Part shown: in pieces, positions 47,544 to 58,016 of the stretch
Layout of the letters: each line of letters opens with the position of its first letter
How positions within the stretch are numbered: position 1 is the stretch's first letter
DNA from: Streptomyces lydicus
GTDB lineage: Bacteria > Actinomycetota > Actinomycetes > Streptomycetales > Streptomycetaceae
DNA length: 64,000 nt
NCBI RefSeq assembly: GCF_000717345.1
Contig: NZ_JNZA01000003.1
Span: forward strand, 124,001-188,000
Reading direction: 5' to 3'
Translations under genes and position numbers: made by a program
The notes under the pieces: model-generated
What the model was told of the DNA's origin: nothing
The model's database searches: none
What the model saw: the letters and a program-made list of their open reading frames with translations, nothing else

Positions 47544-50147
47544 GTGCCAGGTGAGAATCTGTCCCGGGACGAGGCACGTCAGCGGGGCCGGCTGCTGGGC
47601 GTCGACGCCTATGACGTGGCGCTCGACGTCCGCTCAGCGGTCGCGCAGGGACCGGACGCGGACACCTTCCGGTCGCGTACGACGCTCCGCTTCCGGTGCG
47701 CCGAGCCCGGCGCCTCGACCTTCGCGGACCTGCTGGCACCCGAGGTCGTCTCCGTCACCCTCAACGGACGGGCGCTGGACCCCGCCACCGTCTTCGACGG
47801 CACCCGGATCGCGCTGGACGACCTGGCCGCCGAGAACACCCTCGTCGTCGATGCCCGGTGCGCCTACAGCCGGACCGGCGAGGGCCTGCACCGCTTCGTG
47901 GACCCCGAGGACGGCGAGGTCTACCTCTACACGCAGTACGAGCCGGCCGACGCCCGCCGGGTCTTCGCGAACTTCGAACAGCCCGACCTGAAGGCCCCGT
48001 TCACCTTCGAGGTGACGGCCCCCGAGGGGTGGGTGGTGCTGAGCAACGGCGCCCAGGAGGGCGAGGCCGAGGCCGGGCGGCACCGGTTCGCGACGACCGA
48101 GCCGATCTCGACCTACATCACGGCGGTCGTCGCGGGCCCGTACCACTACGTCTCCGACAGCTACCGGCGCACCTTCGCCGACGGCACCGAGCTGGAGATC
48201 CCGCTGGGCGCGCTGTGCCGCAAGGGGCTGGCCAAGCACTTCGACGCGGACGACGTCTTCACCGTCACCAAGCAGGGCCTGGACTTCTTCCACGACCACT
48301 TCGACTTCCCGTACCCCTTCGGGAAGTACGACACCGCCTTCGTGCCCGAGTACAACCTCGGCGCGATGGAGAACCCGGGCTGCGTCACCTTCCGCGAGGA
48401 GTTCATCTTCCGCGGCAAGGTCACCGAGGCGTCCTACGAGCGCCGGGCCAACGTCATCCTGCACGAGATGGCGCACATGTGGTTCGGCGACCTGGTGACC
48501 ATGCAGTGGTGGGACGACCTGTGGCTCAAGGAGTCCTACGCGGACTTCATGGGTGCCTTCGCCCTGGTGGAGGCGACCCGCTTCACCGGCGGCTGGATCA
48601 CCTTCGCCAACCGCCGCAAGTCCTGGGCCTACCGCGCCGACCAGCTGCCCTCCACCCACCCGGTCACCGCCGACATCCGGGACCTGGAGGACGCCAAGCT
48701 CAACTTCGACGGCATCACGTACGCCAAGGGCGCCGCGGTGCTCAAGCAACTGGTGGCGTACGTGGGGCAGGACGCGTTCCTGGAGGGCGCCCGGCGCTAC
48801 TTCAAGCGGCACGCGTACGGCAACACCCGGCTCGCGGACCTGCTGGCGGTGCTGGAGGAGACGTCCGGTCGGGACATGGCGGCCTGGTCGCGGTCCTGGC
48901 TGGAGACGGCCGGGGTCAACTCCCTCACCCCGCAGGTCACTTACGACGCCCAGGACCGGATCACCGAGCTGAGCGTCCTCCAGGAGGCCGCGCCCGCGCA
49001 CCCCGAGCTGCGGCCGCACCGGGTCGCGGTGGGCCTCTACCGGCGGCAGTCCGTGTTCTCCGGGAGCGGGGACGCGGCGCTGGTGCGCTACGCCCACGTC
49101 GAGGTGGACGTGACCGGGCCCCGGACGGCGGTGCCGGAGCTGGCGGGCCTGGAGCGGCCCGAGCTGATCCTGGTCAACGACGAGGACCTGACGTACTGCA
49201 AGGTCCGGTTCGACGAGGGGTCGCTGGCCACGCTGCGTACCCGGCTCGGGGACCTGACCGACCCGATGGCGCGGGCGCTGTGCTGGGCCGCCCTGTGGGG
49301 GCTGACCCGCGACGGGCTGATGCCGGCCCGCGACTACCTCGACCTGGTGCGGCGGTTCGCCGGCAAGGAGACGGACATCGGCGTCCTGCAGTCGCTGCAC
49401 GGGCAGGCCCAGACGGCGCTGGAGTACTACTCCGCGCCGGACCGCCGCGAGCCGGCCGCCCGTGAGCTGGCCGAGGGCGCGCGGCACGAGCTGCGGCTGG
49501 CCGAGCCGGGCAGCGGCCACCAGCTCACCTGGGCCCGGCACTTCGCCGCGATCGCCTCCACGCCCGCCGACCTCCAGCTGCTCAAGGGCCTGCTGGAGGG
49601 CACGGCGAAGATCGACGGCCTGGAGGTGGACCAGGAGCTGCGCTGGGCGTTCCTGGAGCCGCTGGCCGCGCACGGCGTCGCCGACGAGGCACTGATCGCC
49701 GCGGAGCTGGCCCGGGACGACACCGCGTCCGGCAAGCGCCACCAGGTGCGCTGCCTGGCGGCCCGGCCCTCGGCCGAGGTCAAGGAGCGGGCCTGGTCGG
49801 ACGTGGTGGAGTCCGACGTGCTGTCCAACGCCCTGGTGGAGGCGACCATCGCGGGCTTCGCGCAGCCCGGCCAGCGCGCGCTGCTGGCGCCGTTCGCGCC
49901 GCGCTACTTCGCGGCGATCGAGCGGGTGTGGCAGGAGCGGTCGATCGAGATCGCGATGGACGTCGTGCGCGGGCTGTTCCCGGCGTGGCTGGTGGAGCAG
50001 TCCACGCTGGACGCCGCGGACGCCTGGCTGGCCGGGCACGAGCAGGCGGCGCCCGCACTGCGCCGGCTGGTGCTGGAGGAGCGCGACGATCTGGCCCGGG
50101 CGCTGCGGGCACAGGCTTGTGACGAGGCGGCCGGGACGAGGCCGTAA
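47544..50147 (+). CDS. pepN: Aminopeptidase N (M1 family), copy 1
   Basis: The 867-residue zinc metallopeptidase removes N-terminal residues from peptides in the cytosol. The exopeptidase motif GAMEN (YNLGAMENPGCVTF) and zinc motif HEMAHMWFGDLVTMQWWDDLWLKE (HExxH-x18-E) are present, with an ERAP1-like C-terminal helical domain. The start is GTG 47544 (VPGENLSRDEARQRG), preceded by GGGAG. A longer upstream frame has no similarity. A second paralogue is at 55318-57894. Confidence 0.96.
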   Translation: MPGENLSRDEARQRGRLLGVDAYDVALDVRSAVAQGPDADTFRSRTTLRFRCAEPGASTFADLLAPEVVSVTLNGRALDPATVFDGTRIALDDLAAENTLVVDARCAYSRTGEGLHRFVDPEDGEVYLYTQYEPADARRVFANFEQPDLKAPFTFEVTAPEGWVVLSNGAQEGEAEAGRHRFATTEPISTYITAVVAGPYHYVSDSYRRTFADGTELEIPLGALCRKGLAKHFDADDVFTVTKQGLDFFHDHFDFPYPFGKYDTAFVPEYNLGAMENPGCVTFREEFIFRGKVTEASYERRANVILHEMAHMWFGDLVTMQWWDDLWLKESYADFMGAFALVEATRFTGGWITFANRRKSWAYRADQLPSTHPVTADIRDLEDAKLNFDGITYAKGAAVLKQLVAYVGQDAFLEGARRYFKRHAYGNTRLADLLAVLEETSGRDMAAWSRSWLETAGVNSLTPQVTYDAQDRITELSVLQEAAPAHPELRPHRVAVGLYRRQSVFSGSGDAALVRYAHVEVDVTGPRTAVPELAGLERPELILVNDEDLTYCKVRFDEGSLATLRTRLGDLTDPMARALCWAALWGLTRDGLMPARDYLDLVRRFAGKETDIGVLQSLHGQAQTALEYYSAPDRREPAARELAEGARHELRLAEPGSGHQLTWARHFAAIASTPADLQLLKGLLEGTAKIDGLEVDQELRWAFLEPLAAHGVADEALIAAELARDDTASGKRHQVRCLAARPSAEVKERAWSDVVESDVLSNALVEATIAGFAQPGQRALLAPFAPRYFAAIERVWQERSIEIAMDVVRGLFPAWLVEQSTLDAADAWLAGHEQAAPALRRLVLEERDDLARALRAQACDEAAGTRP

Positions 50148-50180
50148 CCTCCGCGGCGACCAGCCCTTTTCGGCAGTCGA

Positions 50181-50226
50181 ACGCCCGTACTTTAGCCCAG
50201 GATTGTCCGGTTCCGGGTACGGGCGT
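50181..50226 (+). terminator. Hairpin after pepN copy 1
   Basis: Ten-base perfect arms 50181-50190 and 50217-50226 (ACGCCCGTAC / GTACGGGCGT) with a 26-base loop. It lies 34 bases after the pepN stop and 45 bases before the next start, so it could be a terminator or a leader structure. Confidence 0.45.
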
Positions 50227-50271
50227 GTAACAGCGGTTAGGGGGTGGAGCGGGCGCGGGAATCGCCCTGTC

Positions 50272-51291
50272 ATGAACGACACCCCGCTCTCCCCCCTCCC
50301 CCTCCACCACCTCTCCGGCCTGGGCACCCGGGTGCTGACCTCCCGTCAGCTCCGGCAGCACGGCGTCCCCGCCGCGGAGCTCACCGAGCGCTGCCGCCCC
50401 GGCGGCTGCTGGCAGCAGGTGCTCCCCGGCGTGTACCTGCTGCATCCCGGCCCGCCCACCAGCGAGGAGCGGCTCCGGGCGGCGCTGCTGTACGCCACCC
50501 ACCGGGGGCCGACGGTGCCCCAGCAGGGCGCCCCGTCCACCGACGCCCCGCCGGTGATGATCACCGGCCTGGCGGCGCTCGCCCTGCACGGCTTCTCCGA
50601 GACACCCCCACTGCTCGCCCTGGACCGCATCGAGGTACTGGTCGCCCGCACCCGGCGGCTGCGCTCCACCGGCTTCGCGCAGATCGTCCGGGCCGCGGAC
50701 CTGCCGGCGCCGCAGGAGGTCACCGGGGTGCCGACCGCCCCGGTGCCGCGCGCGGTCGCGGACGCGGTGGCCGGGCTCAGCGACGCCGCGGCGGTGCGCC
50801 GGCTGCTGACCGAGGCGGTACGCGGCGGGCACTGCGAGGCGGCCGCGGTGGTACGGGAGCTGAGCCGGGCACGGCTGCTGACCCGGCCGCACGTGGTCGA
50901 CGCGGTGGACACGCTGCTCGCCGAGGGCCGGGCGCTGGCCGAGCAGCGGCTGTACGCGGTGGTCCGCGAGCACGGGCTGCCGGAGCCCCTGTGGAACGTC
51001 GATCTGCGGCTGCCGGGCGGCCCGCACCTGGGTGGGGTGGACGCCTTCTGGCCGGAGCACGGGGTGGCCCTGGAGATCGACACCCGCGTGCCGCGGCCCG
51101 AGGAGGACCCGCTGCACTCGGCCTTCGACCACAAGCGCGAGCACCTGGAGCGGCTGGGCATCACCGTCGTCCGCTGCCTCCCGCGCACCCTGCGGGAGGC
51201 CCCCGAGCAGCAGGCGGCGGTGATCCGTACGGCTCTGATGGCGGCGCCGGAGCGGGAGCCGAGCGCGTATGTGATGGCCCTGCCGCGCTGA
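50272..51291 (+). CDS. AbiEi-like winged-helix protein with nuclease-like C-terminus
   Basis: The 339-residue protein starts MNDTPLSPLPLHHLSGLG. The first ~130 residues resemble the AbiEi antitoxin-type domain: VLTSRQLRQHGVPAAELTERCRPGGCWQQVLPGVYLLHPGPP, then MITGLAALALHGF. The C-terminal ~90 residues (LEIDTRVPRPEEDPLHSAFDHKREHLERLGITVVRCLPRTL) match the E-x-D...D-x-x-R...G-x-x-V-x-R pattern of DUF559/Vsr-like nucleases. No AbiEii toxin gene adjoins. Similar proteins are widespread in actinobacteria, without an assigned function. It converges on the phosphoesterase gene. Confidence 0.75.
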   Translation: MNDTPLSPLPLHHLSGLGTRVLTSRQLRQHGVPAAELTERCRPGGCWQQVLPGVYLLHPGPPTSEERLRAALLYATHRGPTVPQQGAPSTDAPPVMITGLAALALHGFSETPPLLALDRIEVLVARTRRLRSTGFAQIVRAADLPAPQEVTGVPTAPVPRAVADAVAGLSDAAAVRRLLTEAVRGGHCEAAAVVRELSRARLLTRPHVVDAVDTLLAEGRALAEQRLYAVVREHGLPEPLWNVDLRLPGGPHLGGVDAFWPEHGVALEIDTRVPRPEEDPLHSAFDHKREHLERLGITVVRCLPRTLREAPEQQAAVIRTALMAAPEREPSAYVMALPR

Positions 51292-51305
51292 CGGGGCCCC
51301 GCCCC

Positions 51306-51335
51306 CGGAGCCGGCCCGGTCCCGCCCCGGCTCCG
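51306..51335. terminator. Bidirectional hairpin, AbiEi-like gene / phosphoesterase
   Basis: Nine-base arms 51306-51314 and 51327-51335 (CGGAGCCGG / CCGGCTCCG) with a 12-base loop; one arm abuts the stop codon of the phosphoesterase gene at 51336. Confidence 0.6.
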
Positions 51336-53078
51336 TCAGCGCCGCTTGAGCAGCAGCTCGACGTTGCGGTCCCGGGCCGTGCCCACCAGGTCCTTGCGGG
51401 CCTCGGGGGCGTTGAAGGACAGCTCGCGGTAGAGGGCCGCCAGCCCGGTCTGCGAGAGGTCGGAGAAGTCCGTGCGGTGCGGGGCGGCCGACTCGACGAG
51501 GGTGGTGATCAGCGACAGCGTCCCGTCGTGGTTGTCCACCAGCTCGATGACCCGGGCCAGCTGCGGGAAGTCGATGTGCGAGGCGGTGGACACCTCCCAG
51601 AAGCTGCCGTGCGGGGTGATGTCGTTCTTGTGGCTGTGGCCGTTGATCCACCCGACGACGCGGGGGTGCGCCGCCAGCAGCTCGACCAGTGCGGCACCGC
51701 CGTACCGCTTCTCGTGCGGGCGGGCCGGGTCGGGCCGGGTGTTGTTCATGGTCTTGCTGGTGTGGTGGCTGAAGACCAGGACGTGCGCCTTCTCGCCCTT
51801 CTCGTTCTCCTTCAGCGTCCGCTCCAGCCAGCGCAGCTGCGCCTCGCCGACCGAACCGGTGTAGTGGCCGCCGGGGTCGGTGGTGTCCAGGCTGATGCCG
51901 AGGACGTGGTCGGAGACCCGGAAGGTGTAGTAGAGGCGGTTCTCCGCGAGGTTCGCCGCGGTGTAGCCGTGGCCGTGCGGGCCGTGGCCGGCGTGCGACG
52001 GGTCGAGGTGGGCACGCAGGTACTCGGCGCGGGTGAAGGGGGCCCGGCGCTCGTCGGGGGTGACCCGCCTGGCCTGCTTGGCGTGCGCCTTCAGCATCCG
52101 CTTGAAGTCCGCGCCCTTGGGGTCGAGGCCGTCCTTGACCGCCTTCCAGACCTTCGCGGCCTCCGCGGCGGGCAGCGTCTCCAGCTTGTGGCCCCCGGTG
52201 GCGAGGTCCGTGAAGAAGGGGTCGCCGGGGGCGTAGCAGCCGCCGGGCAGCGAGTCGTGGTTACCGACCGTGGAGTACCAGGGCAGCCGGAGGCCGGGGC
52301 TCTGCACGGTCCGGATCGCCGCGTCCAGGAAGCCGTGCAGCTGCGGGAAGCCCAGCGCCTTGTCGGCGTCCCGCAGCGCGCTGTCCGGCTGCCAGTACAG
52401 CTTCAGGCCGCTGTCCTGGACGCCTTCGTAGCGGCGGGGGTCACCGGAATTGGGGGTGATCCGGCCGCCGCTCATCGCGGTCAGGAACCACTCCAGCTCC
52501 AGTTTGGAGTTGTTGTCGGTGTTGTCACCGGTGGTGATCACGAAGGACAGCGGGGCGCCGGTGGCGGGCCCGCCGGGCAGCGCGTTGACCCGCTCGATCA
52601 GCGAGACGACCCCGGCGACGGAGAGCGCCTCCTGCGGCCGCCAGGCGCTCGCCGTCTCCGCGCGCAGGTACTCGTAGCGCAGCGGGCTCTGCACATCGAC
52701 CAGGTGCAGGTCGGTGAGCTGCACGAACGACGCCAGCGCGGTGCGGCGCCGGGCCCGTCCGGCGTGCGCGGCGGCCAGCTCGGCGCGCACCACCCGGTCC
52801 CAGGCCGGCCCGTCGGCGAGCCGGCGGTAGCCCCCGGTGCCGCGCGGCGTGGCGACGCCGGCGAGGGTGGTGCCCCTGGTGAACGGCACCCGGGGCACGG
52901 CGGGGGCGTCGACGGAGATCGGCGCGGCGGGGGCCGGGCCGGGGCTGACGGTGGCGGCCTCGGCCGTCCGGCCGGGGCCGCCGAAGGCGAGGCCGAGCCC
53001 GGTGGCGGCGCCGACCGCACCGGTGGCGGCGAGGAACGTACGGCGGTCGAGAGTGGCGGCGGACCGTATACGGGACAT
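51336..53078 (-). CDS. Tat-exported TIGR03767-type metallophosphoesterase
   Basis: The 580-residue protein starts at ATG 53078 (MSRIRSAATLDRRTFLAATG). The twin-arginine motif DRRTFLAATGAVGAATG marks a Tat signal. The calcineurin-like metallophosphoesterase motifs follow: VITTGDNTDNN, TVGNHDSLPGG, VFSHHTSK and GWINGHSHKND, binding two metal ions. It probably hydrolyses an extracellular phosphate ester. GGGGAG precedes the start; a longer upstream frame is non-homologous. The 11-bp repeats at 53236-53323, about 160-245 bases upstream, suggest phosphate-controlled expression. Confidence 0.92.
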   Translation of the reverse strand: MSRIRSAATLDRRTFLAATGAVGAATGLGLAFGGPGRTAEAATVSPGPAPAAPISVDAPAVPRVPFTRGTTLAGVATPRGTGGYRRLADGPAWDRVVRAELAAAHAGRARRRTALASFVQLTDLHLVDVQSPLRYEYLRAETASAWRPQEALSVAGVVSLIERVNALPGGPATGAPLSFVITTGDNTDNNSKLELEWFLTAMSGGRITPNSGDPRRYEGVQDSGLKLYWQPDSALRDADKALGFPQLHGFLDAAIRTVQSPGLRLPWYSTVGNHDSLPGGCYAPGDPFFTDLATGGHKLETLPAAEAAKVWKAVKDGLDPKGADFKRMLKAHAKQARRVTPDERRAPFTRAEYLRAHLDPSHAGHGPHGHGYTAANLAENRLYYTFRVSDHVLGISLDTTDPGGHYTGSVGEAQLRWLERTLKENEKGEKAHVLVFSHHTSKTMNNTRPDPARPHEKRYGGAALVELLAAHPRVVGWINGHSHKNDITPHGSFWEVSTASHIDFPQLARVIELVDNHDGTLSLITTLVESAAPHRTDFSDLSQTGLAALYRELSFNAPEARKDLVGTARDRNVELLLKRR

Positions 53079-53212
53079 ACGCGGGCTCCCCGGGTGCGAA
53101 CGCGACGGCGGCCGGGCCCGCGGGCGGCGGGAGGGGGACTCCGTGTCACCCCTCCGCCGCACAACTGGCCCGTCACCAGGGATGGTTGGCACCGGGAATG
53201 ACCTGCGCGTGA

Positions 53213-54553
<1,341 letters not shown>

Positions 54554-54567
54554 CCGACCCGGCCGCA

Positions 54568-54614
54568 GGGCGGTGCCCGTACCGAGACCCCGGGTCTCGG
54601 TACGGGCACCGCCC
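54568..54614. terminator. Near-perfect 47-nt palindrome after asd
   Basis: 23-base arms 54568-54590 and 54592-54614 are inverse complements with a single central C. It begins 15 bases after the asd stop and is followed by TTTT; the converging DUF1203 gene ends at 54637. Confidence 0.85.
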
Positions 54615-54636
54615 TTTTCCGTGCCCCCGCGCGGCG

Positions 54637-55158
54637 TCAGCCCCGCCGCACCTCGAACTGGAAGCACCCGTACTCCACGGCCCGGACGTGCACCAGCACG
54701 ACCCGCGGGTCGGCGAACGCCTCGTCCAGCGCGGCGTCGAAGCCCGCCCCGGCGTCCTCGGGGATCTCGAAGAGCCGCCCGCCGACGATCTGCCCTTCGG
54801 CGTTGTAGCGGCGCAGCGTCCGCAGCGCACCCGGCCGCGCGAACGGGTACTCCGCGGTCGCCTCGGCCGGCCCGTCGCACTCCTCGGCGTGGATGAACAC
54901 CGGGCCCTGCTCGTCGTAGGCCCCGGGCCTGGCGCCGGTCCGCTCGGCCCAGCGCCGCAGCGGCGCGTACGAGACCAGCGCCACCAGCTCGCCGGGCTCG
55001 ATGGCGCGCAGGCAGCAGCGCAGCGGACTGCCGACGCAGTCCACCGGCCGGCCGTCCTCCCGCGCGCGGTACGGCTCGACGGGCCGCCCGGCGTCGTCGG
55101 TCCCGCGGATTTCCTTGAGCGCGGCGGGCGGAATGGGAAGGGGGGTGTAGGTCGTCAT
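54637..55158 (-). CDS. DUF1203 family protein
   Basis: The 173-residue soluble protein (MTTYTPLPIPPAALKEIRGTDDAGRP) has the family blocks CVGSPLRCCLRAIEPGELVALVSYAPL, GPVFIHAEECDGP and a C-terminal AVEYGCFQFEVRRG. DUF1203 proteins are of unknown function; several conserved cysteines and a His-x-x-Glu segment (FIHAEEC) suggest metal or redox chemistry. It is convergent with asd and divergent from pepN copy 2. A giant antisense frame covering 54637-58689 is an artefact of high GC. Confidence 0.87.
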   Translation of the reverse strand: MTTYTPLPIPPAALKEIRGTDDAGRPVEPYRAREDGRPVDCVGSPLRCCLRAIEPGELVALVSYAPLRRWAERTGARPGAYDEQGPVFIHAEECDGPAEATAEYPFARPGALRTLRRYNAEGQIVGGRLFEIPEDAGAGFDAALDEAFADPRVVLVHVRAVEYGCFQFEVRRG

Positions 55159-55317
55159 GCGTCCAGCGTCACCCGCGGCCCCCGGGCGGCGCCGGCGGGA
55201 ATCGGACCACGCGGTCGGCCGCCGGTCCCTCGAATAACCAGCCCTCGGGCGCACGGGTCCGCGTGGAAAGATGACGGAAGAGTCCGATGCGATGAGCAAT
55301 GCGAAGGAGACGAACGG

Positions 55318-57894
55318 GTGCCTGGCACGAATCTGACCCGCGACGAGGCGCAGCAGCGCGCGCGGCTGCTGACCGTGGACGCGTACGAGATCGATCTCGA
55401 CCTCTCCGGCGCCCAGGAGGGGGGCACCTTCCGGTCCGCGACGACGGTCCGGTTCGACGCCGCCGAGGCGGGCGCGGAGTCGTTCATCGACCTGGTGGCC
55501 CCCACCGTGCACGAGGTCGTGCTCAACGGCGAGGCGCTGGATCCGGCCGCGGTGTTCAAGGACTCGCGGATCGCGCTGCCGGGGCTGCGGGCCGGCCGCA
55601 ACGAGCTGACCGTCGTCGCGGACTGCGCCTACACGAACACCGGCGAGGGCCTGCACCGCTTCGTCGACCCGGTGGACCAGCAGGCTTACCTCTACACCCA
55701 GTTCGAGGTGCCGGACGCCCGGCGGGTGTACGCGTCCTTCGAGCAGCCGGACCTGAAGGCGACCTTCCAGTTCACCGTGAAGGCCCCGGAGGGCTGGACG
55801 GTGATCTCCAACTCGCCGACGCCCGAGCCGAGCGGGAACATCTGGCGGTTCGAGCCGACGCCGCGGATCTCGACGTACATCACCGCGCTGATCGCGGGCC
55901 CGTACCACAGCGTGCACAGCACGTACGAGAAGGACGGGCGGACGGTGCCGCTGGGCATCTACTGCCGGCCGTCGCTGGCCGAGCACCTGGACGCGGACGC
56001 CATTTTCGAGGTCACCCGGCAGGGCTTCGACTGGTTCCAGGAGAAGTTCGACTACGCCTACCCGTTCGCCAAGTACGACCAGCTCTTCGTGCCGGAGTTC
56101 AACGCCGGCGCGATGGAGAACGCGGGCGCGGTGACCATCCGCGACCAGTACGTCTTCCGGTCGAAGGTGACGGACGCGGCGTACGAGGTGCGCGCGGAGA
56201 CCGTCCTGCACGAGCTGGCGCACATGTGGTTCGGCGACCTGGTCACCATGGAGTGGTGGAACGACCTGTGGCTGAACGAGTCGTTCGCCACCTACACCTC
56301 GATCGCCTGCCAGGCGTACGCGCCGGGCTCGAAGTGGCCGCACTCGTGGACGACGTTCGCCAACTCCATGAAGACCTGGGCCTACCGGCAGGACCAGCTG
56401 CCGTCCACCCACCCGATCATGGCCGAGATCAACGACCTCGACGACGTCCTGGTCAACTTCGACGGCATCACGTACGCCAAGGGCGCCAGCGTCCTCAAGC
56501 AGCTGGTCGCCTACGTGGGCATGGAGGAGTTCTTCAAGGGCGTGCAGTCCTACTTCAAGGCGCACGCCTACGGGAACACCCGGCTCAGCGACCTGCTCGG
56601 CGCGCTGGAGGAGACCTCCGGCCGTGACCTGAAGACGTGGTCGAAGAAGTGGCTGGAGACGGCCGGCATCAACATCCTCCGGCCGCGGATCGAGGTGGAC
56701 GCCGACGGCGTGATCACCGCGTTCGCGGTCAAGCAGGAGGCCCCGGCGCTGCCGGCCGGCGCGAAGGGCGAGCCGGTCCTGCGGCCGCACCGGATCGCGA
56801 TCGGGGCGTACGAGCTCCAGGACGGCAAGCTGGTCCGCACCGAGCGGATCGAACTGGACGTGGACGGCGAACTGACGCCGGTACCGCAGCTGGTGGGCAA
56901 GGCGCGCCCGGCCGTCCTCCTCCTCAACGACGACGACCTGTCGTACGCCAAGGTGCGCCTCGACGAGGAGTCGCTGAAGGTCGTCACCGAGCACCTCGGG
57001 GACTTCACCGAGTCGCTGCCGCGCGCGCTGTCGTGGGCGTCGGCCTGGGACATGACCCGGGACGGCGAACTGGCCACCCGCGACTACCTGGCGCTGGTCC
57101 TGTCGGGCATCGGCAAGGAGTCCGACATCGGCGTGGTGCAGTCGCTGCACCGCCAGGTGAAGCTGGCGCTGGACCTGTACGCGGCACCGGAGTGGCGCGA
57201 GGCGGGCCTGGGCGCCTGGACCGAGGCGGCGCTCGCGCACCTGCGCGCGGCGGAGCCGGGCAGCGACCACCAGCTGGCGTGGGCCAGGGCGTTCGCCGCC
57301 GCGGCCCGGACGGACGAGCAACTGGCGCTGCTGCAGGGCCTGTTGGACGGCACCGAGGAAATCCCGGGGCTGGCCGTGGACACCGAGCTGCGCTGGTCGC
57401 TGCTGGAGCGGCTGGCCGCCACCGGCCGGGCCGACGAGAAGGCCGTCGCGGCGGAGCTGGAGCGGGACCGGACGTCCGCGGGTGAGCGGCACGCGGCGAC
57501 GGCGCGCGCGGCCCGTCCGAGTGCGGAGGCGAAGGCGGAGTCCTGGGCCTCGGTCGTCACCTCCGACAAGCTCCCCAACGCCGTGCAGGCGGCCGTCATC
57601 GGCGGCTTCGTGCAGACCGACCAGCGGGAGCTGCTGGCGCCGTACACCGCGAAGTACTTCGAAGCGGTGAAGGACATCTGGAACTCCCGCAGCCACGAGA
57701 TGGCTCAGCAGATCGTGGTCGGCCTCTACCCGGCGCTCCAGGTCTCGCAGGAGACGCTGGACGCGACCGACGCCTGGCTGGCGTCGGCCGAGCCGAGCCC
57801 GGCGCTGCGCCGGCTGGTCACGGAGTCCCGGGCCGGCATCGAGCGGGCGCTGAAGGCGCAGGCGGCCGACGCGGCGGCGGGCGCGGCCCGCTAG
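55318..57894 (+). CDS. pepN: Aminopeptidase N (M1 family), copy 2
   Basis: The 858-residue zinc aminopeptidase is a paralogue of the 47544-50147 gene, sharing the opening VPGTNLTRDEAQQRARLLTVDAYE. GAMEN (FNAGAMENAGAVTI) and HELAHMWFGDLVTMEWWNDLWLNE (HExxH-x18-E) are intact. The start GTG 55318 has AAGGAG seven bases upstream. It is probably a cytosolic peptide-degrading enzyme; having two near-complete copies within 10 kb suggests different substrate preferences. Its terminators at 57915-57998 face alc. Confidence 0.96.
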   Translation: MPGTNLTRDEAQQRARLLTVDAYEIDLDLSGAQEGGTFRSATTVRFDAAEAGAESFIDLVAPTVHEVVLNGEALDPAAVFKDSRIALPGLRAGRNELTVVADCAYTNTGEGLHRFVDPVDQQAYLYTQFEVPDARRVYASFEQPDLKATFQFTVKAPEGWTVISNSPTPEPSGNIWRFEPTPRISTYITALIAGPYHSVHSTYEKDGRTVPLGIYCRPSLAEHLDADAIFEVTRQGFDWFQEKFDYAYPFAKYDQLFVPEFNAGAMENAGAVTIRDQYVFRSKVTDAAYEVRAETVLHELAHMWFGDLVTMEWWNDLWLNESFATYTSIACQAYAPGSKWPHSWTTFANSMKTWAYRQDQLPSTHPIMAEINDLDDVLVNFDGITYAKGASVLKQLVAYVGMEEFFKGVQSYFKAHAYGNTRLSDLLGALEETSGRDLKTWSKKWLETAGINILRPRIEVDADGVITAFAVKQEAPALPAGAKGEPVLRPHRIAIGAYELQDGKLVRTERIELDVDGELTPVPQLVGKARPAVLLLNDDDLSYAKVRLDEESLKVVTEHLGDFTESLPRALSWASAWDMTRDGELATRDYLALVLSGIGKESDIGVVQSLHRQVKLALDLYAAPEWREAGLGAWTEAALAHLRAAEPGSDHQLAWARAFAAAARTDEQLALLQGLLDGTEEIPGLAVDTELRWSLLERLAATGRADEKAVAAELERDRTSAGERHAATARAARPSAEAKAESWASVVTSDKLPNAVQAAVIGGFVQTDQRELLAPYTAKYFEAVKDIWNSRSHEMAQQIVVGLYPALQVSQETLDATDAWLASAEPSPALRRLVTESRAGIERALKAQAADAAAGAAR

Positions 57895-57914
57895 CCGACC
57901 CGCCGGCATGGAAA

Positions 57915-57998
57915 CGCCCGGTGGACAGGCGCCAGACGCGCTCCGTCCACCGGGCGGGCCGGGTACGCCGGGCCCCGCCCCCTCCCGCGGGGCCCGGC
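57915..57998. terminator. Two tandem hairpins between pepN copy 2 and alc
   Basis: First hairpin: 12-base arms 57915-57926 and 57945-57956 (18-base loop). Second: 12-base arms 57967-57978 and 57987-57998 (8-base loop). They lie between the converging stops at 57894 and 58017. Confidence 0.75.
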
Positions 57999-58016
57999 GA
58001 GGTGAAACGGGGCGGC

